From assembly GCA_034189865.1 (NCBI GenBank), contig JAXHTV010000001.1:62001-126000 (forward strand): a DNA stretch of 64,000 nucleotides, read 5' to 3'. The notes beneath the pieces were generated by a model. It searched no databases. It was not told the DNA's origin and saw only the letters and a program-made list of their open reading frames with translations. This stretch comes from Pseudomonadota bacterium. GTDB taxonomy: Bacteria > Pseudomonadota > Gammaproteobacteria > UBA5335. The first letter of the stretch is position 1, and the number at the start of each line of letters is the position of its first letter. This document shows positions 55,454 through 64,000 of the stretch, piece by piece. The translations under genes were made by a program, and so were the position numbers.

Positions 55454-56635
55454 ATGAACATCGACTATTCCCAAGAGGAGTTGGAGTTCCAACAAGAAGT
55501 TCGGACGTGGTTCGCAGAAAACACGCCACCGGAACTGAAACACAAAACCGAAACCGGCGTGATGCTGACCAAAGACGAAATCGTCGCGTGGCAGCGCACT
55601 CTCAACGAGAAAGGCTGGCTGGTCACGGGATGGCCGGAACAATACGGCGGCCCGGGCTGGACCGCCACCCAACGTTATATATTTGACTCAGAGCGGGCAC
55701 GCGCCAACGCACCGATCGGCCTGTCGATGGGTATCGTGATGTTGGGACCCGTGCTGATGGCTTTCGGTACCAAAGAACAAAAGGAAACCTACCTGCCCCG
55801 GATTCGCACCTGTGACGATTGGTGGTGCCAAGGCTATTCCGAGCCGGGCGCGGGATCAGACCTGGCAAGCCTCAAAACATCCGCGGTTCTGGACGGCGAC
55901 CACTATGTGGTCAACGGTTCCAAGATCTGGACGACCTATGGACACTGGGCCAATAGGATGTTCTGCCTGGTCCGCACCAGCACAGAAGGCAAAAAGCAGG
56001 AAGGTATCTCGTTCTTGCTGATCGACATGGACACCCCTGGACTGGAAGTCCAGCCCATCATCTCCATTGACGGCGAACACCACCTGAACCAGACGTTCTT
56101 TGAAGACGTCCGAGTTCCAAAGGAAAATTTGGTGGGCAAAGAGGGTCAAGGTTGGACGATCGCCAAATACCTCCTGACCCACGAGCGCACGACTATCGCC
56201 GGTGTTGCCGACTCCAAGGTCCATCTCTCCAATCTCCGCGCCATGGCCCGGAAAAACACCAGTAACGGTCAGCCGCTGATCGAAGATCCGCAAATGCAGA
56301 TTAAATTAGCCAAAGCGGAGATCGATCTACTGGCTTTGGAATACACGAACTTTCGTACCCTGGCCGCAACAGCGGCAGGCAAAGCACCCGGCCCGGAATC
56401 ATCCCTGTTAAAACTCTCCGGCACGGAAATCCAACAGAATCTGGCCGAACTCGGCGTCGATATCTCCGGTCACTACGCGTGGCCATGGCAGACCGACAGC
56501 AAAGTCGGACCCGAGGAACTGGCCCACACCATGCAGCGCTATTGCTTCTCACGAGCTGCCACGATCTATGGTGGCAGCGACGAGGTGCAAAAAAACGTGC
56601 TCGCCAAAATGATGCTCGGCCTGAACTTCAAGTAA
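55454..56635 (+). CDS. Acyl-CoA dehydrogenase, catalytic-type subunit of a pair
   Basis: 393 residues preceded by GAGGAGA. Family blocks are GWLVTGWPEQYGGPGWT, WWCQGYSEPGAGSDLAS and IWTTYGHWANRM. The C-terminus IYGGSDEVQKNVLAKMM has Gly at the medium-chain catalytic position. The Glu in LTHERTTIAG sits at the long-chain/isovaleryl base position. It is paralogous to the gene at 49398. It ends 12 bases before its partner on the same strand, so the two form a co-transcribed pair. Confidence 0.88.
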   Translation: MNIDYSQEELEFQQEVRTWFAENTPPELKHKTETGVMLTKDEIVAWQRTLNEKGWLVTGWPEQYGGPGWTATQRYIFDSERARANAPIGLSMGIVMLGPVLMAFGTKEQKETYLPRIRTCDDWWCQGYSEPGAGSDLASLKTSAVLDGDHYVVNGSKIWTTYGHWANRMFCLVRTSTEGKKQEGISFLLIDMDTPGLEVQPIISIDGEHHLNQTFFEDVRVPKENLVGKEGQGWTIAKYLLTHERTTIAGVADSKVHLSNLRAMARKNTSNGQPLIEDPQMQIKLAKAEIDLLALEYTNFRTLAATAAGKAPGPESSLLKLSGTEIQQNLAELGVDISGHYAWPWQTDSKVGPEELAHTMQRYCFSRAATIYGGSDEVQKNVLAKMMLGLNFK

Positions 56636-56647
56636 GGATGCTTTGCG

Positions 56648-57784
56648 ATGGATTTTAATCTCTCCGACGAACAGAAAATGATTCGTGATGCGGTCGAAAA
56701 ATTCGTCCGCAATGATTATGCGTTCGATGCTCGCCGAAAGATCGTCGACTCCAAAGACGGTTTCAGCCGAGACATCTGGCAGCAGTTTGCTGAGTTCGGA
56801 TGGCTGGGTGTCGCCCTGCCTGAAGAGTATGGCGGCTTCGATGGCAGCATGATCGAAACCATGCAAGTCATGGAACCCTTCGGCAGCGCCATGGTGGTGG
56901 AGCCCTACTTGAGTACGGCGGTCCTGGGCGGAAACGCCATCAACTTGGCTGGAACAGCCGAACAAAAGCAAGCGCTATTGCCTCAATTGATTGCCGGCGA
57001 GCTGATTCTTGCGTTGGCCTACCACGAAGAAGGCAGCCGCTACAATCTGGCCGACGTGAACGCCAAAGCCGAGAAAACGGGCAACGGTTACACCATCACC
57101 GGCGGAAAGAGCGTGGTGTTGGCGGCCCCCTGGGCCGACAAGTTCATCGTCAGCGCCCGAACCAGTGGTAGCCCCTTGAGTGAAGACGGTATCTCGCTGT
57201 TTCTGATCGATGCCAAGGCCACCGGTGTGTCGGTCACACCCTACAAAACCATGGACGGATCTTGTGGCGGGAACGTCCGTCTCGAGGGAGTGCAGGTCGA
57301 CAGTGGCGCCTTGTTGGGCACGGAAGGCCAAGGCTTATCCGTACTGGAGGCCGTTGTCGACATGGGAACCGCTGCGGCTTGCGCAGAGGCTCTGGGCGCC
57401 ATGCAGTCGGCCTACCAGAAAACGCTGGAATACGTCAAAACCCGCAAACAGTTCGGTGTGCCCATCGGTTCGTTCCAAGTACTCCAGCACCGGTTGGTCG
57501 ACATGTTCTCGGCCGTGGAGATGAGCCGATCCATCAGTTACATGGTAGCCATGCGCGCGGCAAGTAACGATCCCGTCGAGCGCAAGAAAGCCGTGTCCGC
57601 CGCAAAGGCCTATATGGGAGACAAAGCGCGTTTCGTCGCTCAGCAATCCGTCCAAATCCACGGTGGCGTGGGTATGACAGAAGAGCTGGATATTGGTCAC
57701 TATTTCCGGCGCTTAACCATGTTCGGCCAACTGTTCGGTAGCACGGACCATCATCTGCAACGCTTCGCTGATCTTAGCGAATAA
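56648..57784 (+). CDS. Acyl-CoA dehydrogenase, small-type subunit of a pair
   Basis: 378 residues starting MDFNLSDEQKMIRDAVE, with GWLGVALPEEYGG and IHGGVGMTEELDIGHYF. As in its paralogue at 48177, both canonical catalytic glutamates are missing: VVDMGTAAACA at one site and QLFGSTDHH at the other. It may bind FAD only poorly or act as a partner subunit. It follows the catalytic-type gene by 12 bases. An intrinsic terminator follows 15 bases after its stop. Confidence 0.86.
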   Translation: MDFNLSDEQKMIRDAVEKFVRNDYAFDARRKIVDSKDGFSRDIWQQFAEFGWLGVALPEEYGGFDGSMIETMQVMEPFGSAMVVEPYLSTAVLGGNAINLAGTAEQKQALLPQLIAGELILALAYHEEGSRYNLADVNAKAEKTGNGYTITGGKSVVLAAPWADKFIVSARTSGSPLSEDGISLFLIDAKATGVSVTPYKTMDGSCGGNVRLEGVQVDSGALLGTEGQGLSVLEAVVDMGTAAACAEALGAMQSAYQKTLEYVKTRKQFGVPIGSFQVLQHRLVDMFSAVEMSRSISYMVAMRAASNDPVERKKAVSAAKAYMGDKARFVAQQSVQIHGGVGMTEELDIGHYFRRLTMFGQLFGSTDHHLQRFADLSE

Positions 57785-57798
57785 GCGTGAATCGATAG

Positions 57799-57833
57799 AC
57801 GGGCGTGGGGATATCAGCCCACGCCCGTTTTTT
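57799..57833 (+). terminator. Intrinsic terminator after the rightward dehydrogenase pair
   Basis: Perfect 11-bp GC-rich stem (57799-57809 with 57818-57828) and an 8-base loop, followed by a run of six T on the plus strand. It ends the two-gene transcript. Confidence 0.93.
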
Positions 57834-58072
57834 AGCCAGTCGGCCGTTGAGCTGGCCGCCGAATACGATAGACACTATTCAAAGCAGCGAACACGCTTAC
57901 CTGACGAGTGGGTCGATCTTTCTTCCGCCCCGTTAAGTTTGCGAACTTTGTGTCACAATAAAACCAACGATTGTCTCTAGGCTTTCTACTCAAGAAGGTC
58001 CCCCGGCCGCCGATCTTAGATAAGTGGGCATATCAAGTTCTCGTCGCAGCCTTCCGATTGCCCTCCACAGAT

Positions 58073-59203
58073 ATGGTCAAAACGAAAGTGCTCAATCGAA
58101 TCCGCATACGTGTTCTGGTCATGGGTTTGATACTTTCCGGGATCGTCATTGCTGCCCAGCACGATGAGCTATCTGACGGCATCGAACGAACCGATTCGAT
58201 GGGATGTTGCCTGCGCGCAGAACACACCGTATCGCCGACCCCGCAAGCCCCCGCTGACTTCCGATGGGGTTTGGTCGCCTATCATGTCGCGTTTCCCAGC
58301 TACGACTTGCGTCCCGAAGATTTCGCCCTGATTGCCGCCAACGGCATTGGATGGCTCAGCGTGGATTTCGCCTGGGCAAAAATCGAGCCGATTCAAAACG
58401 GCGGTTATGACTTCTCATATTTCGACATGATCGTGGCGGAAGCCGAACGACATGGCATCGAGGTCATGGCGAAGCTTGGCTCCGGCTACAACGGCAATCG
58501 CCCCATAGCCCCGGCCTGGACCCGCACCCTGGAACCCGGGGCGTACATCAGTGAACTAAAGGATTACACCGAAGCCACCGTGAGCCGTTACCGGGATCAC
58601 ATCAAATCATGGTCGCTGGAGAACGAACTCAACATCCCCAACGTCCATACCGTGATCGGCTGGCGAAACGGTATTTGGTTACCAAGTCATATCGATCAAA
58701 TCATGGTGACGCTGTCGGAAACCGTGCGGGCGCTCGACCCGACAGCAGAAATCGTGATCAGCGTAACGCCGTTGACGAACTACGAACGATCCATTGAGCG
58801 GATGTCGCAACTCATCGATTATGACACGGTCGGCGTCCACACTTATCCGGCTGGCTTCATCCCCGAACCCGGTTTGGCTAAGAACGTCATCGGTCAAATC
58901 GAGCGCGCTCAACAAGCCAGCGGCGGCCGCGAGGTCATTATTCTCGAAACGGGTTTTCATACCGAGGGCGGCGACTGGAACGTTCACGCGCAAGCCGAAT
59001 ACATCGAAGCGATGACCCGCGCCACGATTCGCGCCGGTGCTAAAGGAATCTTCTTCTACCAACTGCTGGACAGTCCAGAGGAAACTGGTCGGGAGCGATT
59101 CTTCGGCTTACTCACGGCCGAGCGAGAACCCAAGCCCGGTTGGTATCGCTACGGATCGGTCATTGAAAACCATCGCGCGCGAGAGGCGCTAACCTGGAAT
59201 TAA
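58073..59203 (+). CDS. Exported glycosidase-like protein (clan GH-A fold)
   Basis: 376 residues from ATG 58073, giving a signal or anchor segment (VLNRIRIRVLVMGLILSGIVI). The mature part looks like a (beta/alpha)8 barrel of clan GH-A: DFAWAKIEPIQNGGYDFSYFD early, then HIKSWSLENELNIPN with the acid/base Glu185 after Asn. The probable nucleophile is Glu292 in VIILETGFHT. The frame opens at a TTG (57971), less likely as a start. The sugar substrate is unknown, and no carbohydrate genes adjoin it. Confidence 0.75.
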   Translation: MVKTKVLNRIRIRVLVMGLILSGIVIAAQHDELSDGIERTDSMGCCLRAEHTVSPTPQAPADFRWGLVAYHVAFPSYDLRPEDFALIAANGIGWLSVDFAWAKIEPIQNGGYDFSYFDMIVAEAERHGIEVMAKLGSGYNGNRPIAPAWTRTLEPGAYISELKDYTEATVSRYRDHIKSWSLENELNIPNVHTVIGWRNGIWLPSHIDQIMVTLSETVRALDPTAEIVISVTPLTNYERSIERMSQLIDYDTVGVHTYPAGFIPEPGLAKNVIGQIERAQQASGGREVIILETGFHTEGGDWNVHAQAEYIEAMTRATIRAGAKGIFFYQLLDSPEETGRERFFGLLTAEREPKPGWYRYGSVIENHRAREALTWN

Positions 59204-59244
59204 CACGCCCAGACCAGCCTAGTCTAGCAATCCGGTATCGGAAA

Positions 59245-59856
59245 CTATCGTGTTTCCCGGTACACGCCGGCCCCTAGGTAGAGCGCAACACCGCCGAGTA
59301 GTGCGACTAGGGATAGGAGATGTCCTTCCGCGGTGACGAGTCGATGCCCCATGACACTCAAGTCAATCCCCACACCAAAGCGAACTGCCATTTCAAGCAC
59401 CGAAACGGGAAGCCATCTAGACAAGGCAAAGAAAATCCAATCGCCTATCAAATAAAACAAAGGTAAAACCCCAAACCACAGCAGGCAAGCTATCGCCCGA
59501 GTGAATCGACTGCGATGGGGGCCGACTGGCGGGGGCGACCAAATCGCCACCAAAACTGCTACAACCACCGCCGGGGTGAGAAAAGATGTGACCAACCCGA
59601 GTGCCGGGCCGGAAATCGTGGCGCCGAAAAAAACCACATCGATTCGCAGGCGGCTCAATCCGATCAACGATGGAAAACGATGAGCCAACAAGAACAAGTC
59701 GCCAGCCAACGCCGCCGCAAATACCAACGGTGTCAGGAACACCATTACCCAAGCGCGCAAATCATGATCCCCCAATAATTGCATGGCATGGTGGCAGAGC
59801 GACTCCAGTATGCCACGGCTTCTCACCCAAATTCCCAGAACCTTGCCCACAACCAA
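59245..59856 (-). CDS. Multi-spanning membrane protein of unknown function
   Basis: 203 residues, or fewer if a later start such as ATG 59784 (MQLLGDHDL) is used. Four to five hydrophobic segments are visible: AWVMVFLTPLVFAAALAGDLF, GLVTSFLTPAVVVAVLVAIW, ACLLWFGVLPLFYLIGDWIFF and LLSLVALLGGVALYLGAGV. No family motif is recognised. It is divergent from the MAPEG gene and its tail converges on the glycosidase gene. Confidence 0.65.
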   Translation of the reverse strand: MVVGKVLGIWVRSRGILESLCHHAMQLLGDHDLRAWVMVFLTPLVFAAALAGDLFLLAHRFPSLIGLSRLRIDVVFFGATISGPALGLVTSFLTPAVVVAVLVAIWSPPPVGPHRSRFTRAIACLLWFGVLPLFYLIGDWIFFALSRWLPVSVLEMAVRFGVGIDLSVMGHRLVTAEGHLLSLVALLGGVALYLGAGVYRETR

Positions 59857-59948
59857 GAACCGTCGTTTCCCCGGTGAGCGACTTTGGACTACACTTCTGG
59901 CGCTCGGTTATATCTTCAAATTCTTAATTAACCAGAAGGAGACGGGAA

Positions 59949-60353
59949 ATGACTGCTTCGGCTACCGCCATACTCGGATACGCGGGCTGGATGCTGCTCT
60001 TACTGGTTCTTGTCGTTGTTATGAGAACCGTCATCTCTCAGCGCACCGAAAAACAAGTTAACGAATTTTCACCTGGTGGCGAAGACGTACCGGGGTTCGG
60101 GCATCGTGTCACCCGCGCCCACTTAAACTGTGTGGAGAACATTGGGCCCTTCATTGCGATCATCGTCGCAGCTTACCTCAGCGATCAACTGGCGGTCACC
60201 GACCAACTGGCCATGTGGGTACTGTATGCACGAATTGCTCAATCGGTCGTTCACTTGATATCGACGGCACTACCGATGGTGATGATTCGCGGCACTTTGC
60301 TTCTCGTTCAGATCGCGCTTCAAGGATGGATGATCTTCCAACTGGCTTTCTGA
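59949..60353 (+). CDS. MAPEG family membrane protein
   Basis: 134-residue protein with four hydrophobic helices in the MAPEG family (membrane proteins in eicosanoid and glutathione metabolism; bacterial functions largely unknown, some are glutathione transferases). The hallmark RAHLNCVENIG (family RAHxNxxEN) lies at about residues 56-66. A strong ribosome site (GAAGGAGACGGG) precedes the ATG. It is flanked by a divergent membrane protein and a long non-coding gap. Confidence 0.88.
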   Translation: MTASATAILGYAGWMLLLLVLVVVMRTVISQRTEKQVNEFSPGGEDVPGFGHRVTRAHLNCVENIGPFIAIIVAAYLSDQLAVTDQLAMWVLYARIAQSVVHLISTALPMVMIRGTLLLVQIALQGWMIFQLAF

Positions 60354-60710
60354 CGCCCCACCTGACAACGCACTGGTACCAAAAAACGATCAAGCAAAAT
60401 AAGAAAGGCCCCTGGGCAAGGGGCCTAACTGAATCTGCAAGCTGGGAATCACGCCTATCAACAGGGGGTCATCCGACAGAGCTTTATTGCATTATGGGTG
60501 CTCGTGCTTTGCTTCGTGAACGGAGTATGCTGTCTCATTACGATGTCTTCACAACTTAAGTAGATGCACAATGCGTACCAAAGTTCAATTTCAGCACAGA
60601 ATTCAGCTATGAGGTTGATTTTAAAAACCCTCGTCTATGAACATTCGATTCCGACAACTTTCATCGAGCCAAACTGACCACCCGTTGCGTCAACTCGGTG
60701 ACGCTGAGCG
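60354..60710. other. Intergenic region, no gene seen
   Basis: This 357-base gap lies between the MAPEG gene (rightward) and the P-type ATPase (leftward), whose 3' ends face each other. It contains the hairpin at 60406-60426 and otherwise nothing I can identify. Reading frames here give no family-like protein. Confidence 0.5.
60406..60426 (-). terminator. Possible terminator hairpin
   Basis: Perfect 8-bp stem AGGCCCCT / AGGGGCCT with a 5-base loop. On the minus strand it is followed by a T-rich stretch (TTCTTATTTTG). It could end the leftward ATPase transcript, although 285 bases beyond its stop, or help end the MAPEG transcript. Confidence 0.5.
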
Positions 60711-63398
60711 TCAACAAGTGACGGCATCGGCTTGGCGCTCCTCGCGACTCACAATCCGATATAGGCCCTTATTCCGGACAAACCATTTTTCCGCCTCCAC
60801 GGCAACGAAAATGACCAATGGCAAAGTGAAACACACCGCCAGTTCCGTGAGCGTTAACGGTGCCGTATGGAAAATTTCGTTCAAGGCCGGAATATAAATC
60901 ACGGATAGCTGCAAGCCCACCGTGAGCAACACGGCACCCAGCAGGGACGGATTTGAGAATAATCCCAAAGTGATTAACGAATCTCGCTCCGAACGGATCA
61001 CCAAAACGTGTACCAATTGGGAAAACGTCAAGACAGTGAACACCACCGTTTGCCATTGCGGCGACCCACTGTGATATGCCCAGGCCTGAGAACCGATCGA
61101 TAGAACACCAATAAGCAAGCCGACCCAGATGATGTGCTGCCAAATGCCATAGGCGAAGACAGTTTCGTTAGGTGATCTCGGCGGCCGCCTCATAATTCCC
61201 CGCTCCTGCGGCTCCGCAGCCAGCGCCAATCCGGGCAAACCGTCGGTTACCAGGTTGATCCATAAAATCTGAATCGGTAACAAGGGAATCGGTAAGCCCA
61301 AAAACGGTGCCAGGAACAGCGTCCAAATTTCACCGGAGTTGCTGGTCATCGTGTATTTGATGAATTTTCGGATGTTGTCAAATATCCGACGACCCTCCCG
61401 AACGGCCGTCACGATGGTTGTAAAGTTGTCGTCGAGCAACACCATCTCGGCCGCTTCACGCGCCACATCCGTACCTTTCTGGCCCATGGCTACACCGATT
61501 GCCGCGCGCTTGAGCGCGGGGGCGTCATTGACCCCGTCACCGGTCATAGCGACATACTCGCCTTGCGACTCCAACGCATCGACGATGGCGATTTTTTGCT
61601 CCGGCGACATGCGCGCGTACACTTGAACGTGCGTCACCCGTTGGGTGAATTCTTCAGGCGTCAACTTGGCCAGCTCCGCGCCCGTCATGACCTCGCCGTC
61701 GTGATCCATAATCCCCAAACGATGCGCGATCGCCCGAGCCGTCCCCGGATGATCCCCGGTGATCATGACCGGTGTGATACCCGCCGTCAGGCAATCCTGA
61801 ACGGCCTGCGCCACACCTTCGCGTGGCGGATCAATCAAGCCGACCAGCCCCAGAAAACTCAACTGGCCTTCCACAGATTCGGAGATCAACTCGCTCGGCT
61901 GATCATTGAACAAACGCTGCGCGTACGCCAACACCCGATATCCTTGGTCGGCCATCGACTCGGCCTGGGCGAGGATACCTTCAGCGTCCAGTGGTTGCGG
62001 CCCGGAATCCGCCAGGCGATCGCGACAACGTCCAACGATCTGTTCCGGGGCCCCTTTAGTGTAGGCCACAAAGTGATCGTCAACGCGATGGATCGTGGTC
62101 ATCATTTGCCGATCAGAATCGAAGGCCAAAACGGCAACCTGGGGGAACATTTCCAACAACGCCGCCTTGTCATAGTGGGCGAGTTTGGCGGCTTCGAATA
62201 GCGCAACCTCGGTAGGATCACCGACGATCTCACCGGACTGCCCGGCCTCGATTTCGCTGTTAAGCGCCATCGCTCGGCCGAAATGCGTCCACCGGCCAAC
62301 GTCAGCGACCGATTCCGGCAACTCACCGCGTTGCTCACCTTCCGACCAGAGCATCTCGGTGCGCATGCGATTCTCGGTGAGGGTGCCGGTCTTGTCCGCA
62401 CAAATGTAGGTCACAGAGCCGAGTGTCTCGACCGCCGGCAAGCGACGAACCAGCGCCTGACGGCGAACCATTTTGGCCGCACCGAATGCCAGCGCGACAG
62501 TGACCACCGCAGGCAGCGCTTCCGGAATGGCGGCCACCGCAAGACTGACCGCCGTTAAAAACATGAGCGTCGCCGACTCCCCCCGTAAAACTCCGGTGAC
62601 GAAAATCACCACGCAAATACCCAGCACGGCAATGGCCAGCCGGCGTCCGAATACCGCGAGACGCTGTTGCAACGGCGTGCGTCCGCCAGCAGCCCCGCCC
62701 AACAACGTGGCCACCCGCCCCAGTTCGGTCTGCATCGCCGTGGCAACGACCAAACCCCGAGCCCGACCGCGGGTCACGACGGTGCCCTTGTAGGTCATAT
62801 TGCGTCGATCGCCGACGGGTAAGTCCGCTGTCGACAGTGTCTCTACTCGCTTTCCGACAGTCTGGGATTCGCCAGTCAGGGCCGATTCATCAACTTCCAG
62901 ATCTCCCGACTCGAAAAGACGAATATCCGCAGGCACCACATCGCCCGCAACCATCTCGACGATATCTCCGGGTACCAGACCAACGGCTGGCAGCGTTTGC
63001 CATGAACCATCCCGCATGACCCTCGCTTCCGGCGCCGCGAGCCGCTTGAGCGCCGCCACGGCCCGCTCGGCACGATATTCCTGCGCGGCACCGATGATGG
63101 CGTTCAGTAACACAATGACGACGATCGCAATGGTGTCTTCCGGTTCACCCACCAGACCGGAGACGACGGCTGCGGCGATCAGCACCATAATCATGAAGTC
63201 GGCAAACTGACTGAGAAGTATCCGGACGGGCCCGCGGCCGCCGGTCTCTCGAATTTCATTGCTGCCGAATTCTTGCAGACGTTCTTCGACCCTCGCGCTC
63301 GGCAATCCGGTGGCCGGATCAACCTGCCAATGTTGCTGAACCGCTTCCACACCGCGGGTATGCCAAGGATGATTTTTCGTCGTTTTCTCGCTCACCAT
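60711..63398 (-). CDS. P-type cation ATPase, P2A (calcium-type)
   Basis: 895-residue pump that exports Ca2+ (or Mn2+) from the cytoplasm at ATP cost. The actuator motif is LTGES, the phosphorylated Asp is in CADKTGTLT and the hinge is TGDGVNDAPALK. Ion-site residues of the SERCA type are visible: Glu in AAIPEALP (helix 4), Asn and Glu in SNSGEIW (helix 5), and Asn/Thr/Asp in NLVTDGLPG (helix 6). These argue for Ca2+ over H+ or Na+. Start MVSEKTTKNHPWHTRG is family-like. A VIT/CCC1-like transporter gene lies 45 bases upstream on the same strand, suggesting linked metal handling. Confidence 0.93.
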   Translation of the reverse strand: MVSEKTTKNHPWHTRGVEAVQQHWQVDPATGLPSARVEERLQEFGSNEIRETGGRGPVRILLSQFADFMIMVLIAAAVVSGLVGEPEDTIAIVVIVLLNAIIGAAQEYRAERAVAALKRLAAPEARVMRDGSWQTLPAVGLVPGDIVEMVAGDVVPADIRLFESGDLEVDESALTGESQTVGKRVETLSTADLPVGDRRNMTYKGTVVTRGRARGLVVATAMQTELGRVATLLGGAAGGRTPLQQRLAVFGRRLAIAVLGICVVIFVTGVLRGESATLMFLTAVSLAVAAIPEALPAVVTVALAFGAAKMVRRQALVRRLPAVETLGSVTYICADKTGTLTENRMRTEMLWSEGEQRGELPESVADVGRWTHFGRAMALNSEIEAGQSGEIVGDPTEVALFEAAKLAHYDKAALLEMFPQVAVLAFDSDRQMMTTIHRVDDHFVAYTKGAPEQIVGRCRDRLADSGPQPLDAEGILAQAESMADQGYRVLAYAQRLFNDQPSELISESVEGQLSFLGLVGLIDPPREGVAQAVQDCLTAGITPVMITGDHPGTARAIAHRLGIMDHDGEVMTGAELAKLTPEEFTQRVTHVQVYARMSPEQKIAIVDALESQGEYVAMTGDGVNDAPALKRAAIGVAMGQKGTDVAREAAEMVLLDDNFTTIVTAVREGRRIFDNIRKFIKYTMTSNSGEIWTLFLAPFLGLPIPLLPIQILWINLVTDGLPGLALAAEPQERGIMRRPPRSPNETVFAYGIWQHIIWVGLLIGVLSIGSQAWAYHSGSPQWQTVVFTVLTFSQLVHVLVIRSERDSLITLGLFSNPSLLGAVLLTVGLQLSVIYIPALNEIFHTAPLTLTELAVCFTLPLVIFVAVEAEKWFVRNKGLYRIVSREERQADAVTC

Positions 63399-63443
63399 TA
63401 CTTAGCTCTCCGTCCGGGTAACTGAGAAAGGGCGTTGCCAGCC

Positions 63444-64000
63444 TCAGGAAGTAAACCAGTAGACCAAAAGCGCGGTAAAAATCGCTACCGTCACTGTCTG
63501 TAGTCCACTCCATAACCAGAACCGACCGCTCACCCTTCCGAGGTACACACCGAGCAAGAACAAACAGCAAAACGCCAACCCAATAGCGGCAGGGATGGCA
63601 GCGTTTCCGGACAACAGCCCCACGCGCGCCAATGCCAACGGGGAAATAATTACGACGGCCAGCGAAAAAGGCGCTAAACCGTTGATCAAAGAAATTAGAA
63701 CGGGGACCACTCGGGCGGCATCGCCGTGTGGAGTACCGGAAAGATCCATCGCCATGGCACGCTCGAGCTCCATCAACGCCCGCCGCCGCTCCGATGTTTC
63801 GGCGATATAGGCGCTAGTCAGCCCACTCATGCCCAAAGCGATCGCGGCGCCGAGACACGCGCTGAGAACAACGCCCACCGGCGTTTCGTCTGCGGCATAA
63901 AATCCCATAAGCACGCCCAACGTGGTCAAAGCACCGTCAAATCCATTCACCACGAAATAGCGGCGTGCGATACCTTGCGCGCGGGCCAACCGCAGCCAGT
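63444..64000 (-). CDS. VIT1/CCC1-like membrane transporter, 5' end outside window
   Basis: About 185 visible residues of a membrane protein resembling the VIT1/CCC1 family of iron and manganese transporters. The N-terminal segment reads RRYFVVNGFDGALTTLGVLMG, equivalent to the family ANDGxxS/T-L helix, followed by SACLGAAIALGMSGLTSAYIAE and a cytoplasmic Glu-rich stretch (ETSERRRALMELERAM) that in the family binds metal. Two more helices end the protein. The frame stays open to the right edge, and the TTG at 63989 is an unlikely start, so the gene is probably cut by the window. It precedes the Ca2+-type ATPase by 45 bases. Confidence 0.75.
   Translation of the reverse strand, partial: WLRLARAQGIARRYFVVNGFDGALTTLGVLMGFYAADETPVGVVLSACLGAAIALGMSGLTSAYIAETSERRRALMELERAMAMDLSGTPHGDAARVVPVLISLINGLAPFSLAVVIISPLALARVGLLSGNAAIPAAIGLAFCCLFLLGVYLGRVSGRFWLWSGLQTVTVAIFTALLVYWFTS

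Noticed and set aside
57971-58072. TTG start of the glycosidase-like protein
   Set aside because: The extra residues precede the hydrophobic signal segment and lack a good ribosome site; the ATG at 58073 gives a normal exported N-terminus.

Overview
The window is one continuous stretch of moderately GC-rich bacterial chromosome, very probably from a gammaproteobacterium. The evidence is the block lysM-dprA-smg-topA-tsaC-hemF opposite def-fmt-rsmB-trkA-trkH, a one-domain HisB, hisI and hisE as separate genes running into tatABC, a class II ribonucleotide reductase split into nrdJa and nrdJb, an OxyR with both redox cysteines, and a GacA/CsrB-type regulatory RNA. I cannot name the genus. I saw no insertion sequence, CRISPR array, rRNA or tRNA. 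A sulfotransferase relic shows local gene decay.

Layout. 1-9.2 kb, minus strand: oxyR (cut by the window edge), an HDOD/degenerate-EAL signalling protein, hemF, tsaC, topA, smg, dprA and a LysM lipoprotein. 9.4-16.7 kb, plus strand: N-terminal formyl-methionine metabolism (def, fmt), 16S rRNA methylation (rsmB), potassium uptake (trkA, trkH), a small TPR protein and thrB. An LpxL-like acyltransferase (minus) and typA (plus) follow. Between typA and dtd, on the minus strand, lies a CsrB/RsmZ-like small RNA of about 340 nt, with many GGA motifs, a strong terminator and an upstream GacA-type box. 20.1-25.8 kb, plus strand: dtd, hisBHAFIE and tatABC. 25.8-31.2 kb: an M16 peptidase lipoprotein, a TauE/SafE permease and a DegP/MucD protease. 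31.8-36.2 kb: nrdJa and nrdJb with two candidate NrdR boxes, then a RES-domain protein that overlaps nrdJb and an acetoacetate-decarboxylase-like protein.

36.3-43.5 kb is a minus-strand accessory stretch: a GAF-GGDEF-EAL protein, an 83-residue protein resembling phage Acb2/Tad1-type nucleotide sponges, a membrane-anchored parvulin-type isomerase overlapping a DUF3604 (PHP-like) exported protein, a secreted putative hydrolase, and a Gly/His-rich exported protein behind a perfect FNR-type box. Then come the sulfotransferase pseudogene, an MscS channel, a c-type cytochrome, a PAS-GGDEF-EAL protein and gloA.

48.2-57.8 kb holds two acyl-CoA dehydrogenase pairs, one on each strand, flanking small exported proteins, a TPR membrane protein and a second HDOD/EAL paralogue. 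The right end carries a GH-A-like glycosidase, a MAPEG protein, a Ca2+-type P-ATPase and a VIT/CCC1-like transporter cut by the edge.

Recurring theme: four cyclic-di-GMP-related proteins (two catalytic-looking GGDEF-EAL proteins and two HDOD proteins with degenerate EAL domains), the Csr-type RNA and a possible cyclic-nucleotide-binding small protein suggest heavy investment in lifestyle regulation.
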